Source of the DNA: Cinnamomum chago
Lineage: Eukaryota; Streptophyta; Magnoliopsida; Laurales; Lauraceae
Assembly (NCBI GenBank): GCA_038049695.1
Contig: CP142451.1
Coordinates: 12,708,001-12,772,000 of the forward strand
Direction: 5' to 3'
Length of the DNA: 64,000 bases
Part shown: positions 60,649-64,000 of the stretch, one piece after another
Position numbering within the stretch: position 1 is the stretch's first letter
How the letters are laid out: each line of letters begins with the position of its first letter
Translations under genes and position numbers: made by a program
Notes under the pieces: generated by a model
What the model was told of the DNA's origin: nothing
The model's input: the letters and a program-made list of their open reading frames with translations, nothing else
Database searches by the model: none

Positions 60649-61679
60649 GTTGGTTTGGCCATGAGCTTTAACAGCCGTTCTTTCTTCTAGTGGGCAGGAC
60701 CCACAGTGAAATGACTCAATTGTACTTCCCCCCCCCCCCCTCACTTGTGGCCCATTTAAGTAGGGGTCACCATCATAATAGTAGTTCATGTTCCCCCATC
60801 TCAATCCCCATTCACATGGGCCTCGCCTTCCTTTTTAGAGGGAGGTCTACTGTTTTTAGTATGACTACACCCTACCAAATTGAGTCGGGATCATGCAAGA
60901 TCGTGGAGGATCTTCTTAGTGGTCATTGTCGGATGTCATTATATGCCACCCAAAAGGATGAGGACATTAATAATAGGGGATATTGAGACTTTTTCACCTA
61001 AGTTTTACACATTGTTAGTTGTGTTGCCAAAGTGCCACTTGCACCTTAGTTTTATACGCCAAGGATGGATCCTTGGGTACGTGGGTTAAAGTATGTTAGG
61101 AAAAGATTTGCAGGAATTGCCAATAAATTAATTAAGTTAATAAAAGATTTGGCAAAATGAAACAACTGTGGGCCGAAGCACGGCACAGAGGACACTTTGA
61201 TTTGATAGATTTCGCCCACACAATTGTGCAGGGCACTCGTGGACGTCTAACCTACGATACAACATCTGCCTTAGAATACAACGGTTTACTTATGATTGGA
61301 TATATCCATCACTCGTACACTCGAATGAATGAAAAACTTGAACCCATAAGAATACTATTTCGGATATGTTTGCAGCAGCAATAGCGAAAAACAAAGAGCA
61401 AAAGAGACACATTTTACTATGATAGCAGTGTTGTGTGTGTTCTATATGAGCCATTCTGTGAAACCTCTATATAAAGAGGAGCCCAATGGAAATAAAACCT
61501 CATTATTGTCACCTAGCGGACTTCCGCGGAGGTAACATATCTCATAAATCCATGGCGGTGGCATAAATACCACTACTTCAGTGGAAGCAGTAACACGTTA
61601 GTGTTATAAAAGGAGGAGACATGTTTAGAGTAGTTACACAAACACTCCAACAACTGTAGGCAAAAATTGAGGGTGATCC
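60649..61679. other. 3' flank and intergenic
   Basis: No gene is recognised. A C-tract lies at 60729-60741. The open frame at 61157-61384 has no known domain. Confidence 0.4.
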
Positions 61680-62705
61680 TTCTTGGTTTCAAGAAGTTGA
61701 GTAGACTTTGGTCACTCCAAAGGCTATGTTTTCTTTTATGCTTTGGAGGTGATTGAAAGACATGGGTCTATTATGCCTATCATTTTAGACGTTAGCTTTT
61801 GCCTAGCTAGTTCCTTCCCCTATCTCAGCTTTATTGATATTCCTGGAAACCTAAATGAGATCGCCCATTCTTTTGTTAAAGTTAATTCCAGGATTGGGCA
61901 AGAAAGAAATTTATGCTGGGAAGGGGAGATTCTGGATTGGGTGGGAAAAAATTTACGCCAACTTTAGTTTTTGGTTTTGTTGGTGTTAGTCTCCTGTGGG
62001 TCCTTCTTGTCCCTTTCTCCTTTAATGAGTATCTTTGTTTACCAAAAAAAAAAAAAATCTTTCTCCCCCTACTTCTAAATTGCCACAAGCTCAAATTTAA
62101 GTATTTAACACTCATGCAATTGTCATTCACTTGTTGACTGATAATTCAATTTTTTTAATGAAGAAAGATCTTTTAATATCATTAAAATTGAGAGCCAAAA
62201 GTGAATGTTAAAATTATCTCATGGCTTACACACTATATATTATTAAGTCTCATTGAGATCTTCCCTTTTTGAATTGAAATCTTAAAGAAATGACACCTTT
62301 TAAAATTATTAAACTTGAGGATAAGAAATTAAGACATTTGAATGATTTAATAAGTTTGATATGCACTTCTCATTGATATCACTCCATCTCCCAACGCGTT
62401 CATGACTAGCATGGCTCCAGTGGGTCTCACAAGCAAGTTTGGAGTGTCTCATGTGTGAATTATCCTCACTAGAATGAAGCATATATATAGACAGTACAGA
62501 ACAGTGTCTATAATAAACATAAGATGGCCAATATTCCACTAGCTAGTAGCCCAATGATAAGGCATCTCCGCATTTTCTCAAAGATCCGATATGTCAGTGA
62601 ACAGTCTGCGAAGAAAAGGAGGCATCGCCACTGAATTGGCAATAGAGAAGGAAAGGAAGAAAAAGTTGATAAAGGGAGAGAATAGAAAGAATAGGAAGAA
62701 CAGCC
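61680..62705. repeat. Duplicated non-coding block A' (partner of 53390-54960)
   Basis: Contains the counterparts of GATTGGGTGGG, AAATTGCCACAAGCTCAAAT and TATGTCAGTGAACAGTCT in the same order as block A. It lies on the other side of the acyltransferase and its tandem duplicates. Confidence 0.8.
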
Positions 62706-62786
62706 GTACTATATGGACCGACTGGGGGACCCGGCCCTGGGATCCAACGGTCCTCATGGGGGACCGGGCCTGAATCCGATCCCCCA
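62706..62786. repeat. GC-rich short repeat
   Basis: GGGGGACCCGGCCCTGGGAT and GGGGGACCGGGCC are direct repeats. The core GGGATCCAACGG also occurs in the foldback element at 58615, so this may be a fragment of that family. Confidence 0.5.
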
Positions 62787-63589
62787 TGTTAGGTTTTTGA
62801 GTGTGTTGGCTTATTCAGTAGGTCATGGACAAAACAGGGTTTGAAAATTACAATGTGTTTGGTAGATGGACTGCCTCTTGTATCAGACTCTCCAGGCTAG
62901 ACAGCAGCTTCGCGCGCTCGAGCGCGTGTGCATGTGCTCGAGCGCCTCAAACATCAAATGAGACAGCAGCTTCGCGCATTTGAGACAGCAGCTTCATGCG
63001 CTCGAGCGCACATGCATGCGCTCGAGCGCCTGGGTTGAGAACTTTTCGGATCTGACGAAAATTCTCCATTCCAATGTGTGGATGACCTAAACATATATAT
63101 ATGGAGAATGAACTATTCGTGGGGGATTGACGACTCTAGGGTTTGAAGCCATAGCATCATTACAAGAGTGATTTGATTCTTCTCCAAAGCATCTCGTCTG
63201 CTGATCTGAAGTTCTAAGCATTGGAGTTTTCTTCTCACACAAGATCGAATCATCTTGAAGACGGATTCAAGGTGATCAGTGCAAGCATGGAGAAAGTGTA
63301 CGGCGAGTGGTCGGCAAGTGAGCACAGTCCTTAGGTTGAGTCACCAACTGGGAAAGGGGTGTGATTTCTTACTTGTAACTTTCAATTGATTTAGTGCTTG
63401 GTTGTCTGTTGGCCTAGACGATAAGGCCCGTGGTTTTTTCCTGTGTAGGGTTTTTCCACGTATAATTCGTGTATTCTATCTCGCTGTGTGTGATTGTTTG
63501 ATTTTGTCATTCTTTGGTAGATCTGTTCAAATATCTCTTCTTGATTGAAATCTAATAGAGTAAGAGGAATTGGGATTTTCTGTTTTTCA
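62787..63589 (+). repeat. 5' LTR of a second Copia element
   Basis: The LTR starts TGTTAGGTTTTTGAG and ends GTTTTTCA, 803 bp. It is followed by the primer site TGGTATCAGAGCC at 63592. It contains four CTCGAG-centred palindromes at 62917, 62937, 63001 and 63021. Confidence 0.88.
62911..63030. other. Two pairs of GCGCTCGAGCGC palindromes in the second Copia LTR
   Basis: CTCGAG cores start at 62917, 62937, 63001 and 63021, a spacing of 20 bp within each pair. Three copies of AGACAGCAGCTTC accompany the block. The array lies 125-245 bp into the LTR, the same zone as in the first Copia element. Confidence 0.95.
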
Positions 63590-63649
63590 ATTGGTATCAG
63601 AGCCATATCACACTAATTTGTTGTGTGATTCGGTCAGAAACTCTCTCTA

Positions 63650-64000
63650 ATGGACTTCAACAGAGAAGGAACGTCTACTACTAAGCCCCCTCTCTTAGAT
63701 GGAACAAATTATCCTTACTGGAAGGTAAGGATGATTGCTTTTCTCAGGGCAATAGACGATCAAGTCTGGGATATAGTGGTGGATGGGTATTCTGATCCCA
63801 CGGTTGTTGTTGAAGGGAAAACTATGAAGAAGCCCAAAGCCCAATGGTCTGATCCTGAAAAGACAAAATCAAATTGCAACAATAAGGCAATCAATGCTAT
63901 TTACAATGGAATTACCCCAGCATAATTTCACAGAATTTCTGCGTGTTCTACTGCCAAGGCGGCTTGGGATTTACTCCAAACCGTGCATAAGGGAACAGAT
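63650..64000 (+). pseudogene. Copia gag, 5' part, runs off the window
   Basis: ATG at 63650 opens MDFNREGTSTTKPPLLDGTN, homologous to the gag of the element at 26777-30729. An in-frame TAA at 63923-63925 interrupts it at a position where the relative has a Glu codon. The frame then continues as FHRISACSTAKAAWDLLQTV to the window edge. Whether pol survives cannot be seen. Confidence 0.9.

Larger units (their letters stand above)
62787..64000 (+). mobile_element. Second Copia-type LTR retrotransposon, 5' part only
   Basis: The 5' LTR, primer site and damaged gag are in consecutive order. The window ends before pol and the 3' LTR. The gag and primer site relate it to the element at 26777-30729, while the LTRs differ in most sequence. 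Confidence 0.9.

Noticed and set aside
63113..63606. Minus-strand frames near the right end
   Set aside because: They lie within the Copia LTR and have no domain.

Overview
The window is nuclear DNA of a flowering plant. Its genes have GT-AG introns, it carries plant-only families (BURP/RD22, class C heat shock factor, BAHD acyltransferase, PDCT), plant Copia elements with a tRNA-Met primer site, tRNA-derived SINEs, many MITEs and a piece of plastid ycf2. Genes are sparse and introns are large and filled with transposons, as in a medium to large angiosperm genome. I cannot place the species.

Layout, left to right. 1-4.5 kb: a Mutator-type MITE, then the last three exons of a WDR11-like gene (+), with a 5'-truncated LINE in its intron. 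8.9-10.3 kb: a complete three-exon PDCT (ROD1) gene (-) whose promoter abuts a 498-bp Mutator-type MITE. 12.8-16.5 kb: MITEs and a 139-bp tandem repeat split by a hAT-like element. 16.7-24.2 kb: two nested, very long (about 3.7 kb) solo-LTR-like units, each with its own 5-bp target-site duplication (TSD). 25.7-26.7 kb: a broken BAC2-like mitochondrial carrier. 26.8-30.7 kb: an intact-ended Copia element that kept only a damaged gag. 32.1-35.8 kb: an RD22-like BURP gene (-). 36-47 kb: no gene; SINE, LINE, TRIM and PIF/Harbinger-like elements. 47.7-48.9 kb: a class C heat shock factor (+) with a probable GC-AG second intron. 49.1-49.2 kb: plastid ycf2 insertion. 50-53 kb: an inverted repeat enclosing an AT-rich minisatellite. 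53.4-62.7 kb: a complex local duplication around a BAHD acyltransferase (+, 59.3-60.6 kb), including a tandem copy of its upstream region with only its first dozen codons. 62.8-64 kb: the 5' part of a second Copia element, running off the window.

The intact genes are unrelated to each other: lipid head-group exchange, ABA/drought-type cell-wall protein, stress transcription factor, phenolic acyl transfer. There is no cluster or operon logic. The most unusual signal is in the transposons. Four different LTRs each carry pairs of short perfect or near-perfect palindromes at a centre-to-centre spacing of 20-22 bp. The palindrome core differs (CGATCG, GTCGAC, CTCGAG), but the symmetry and spacing are kept.
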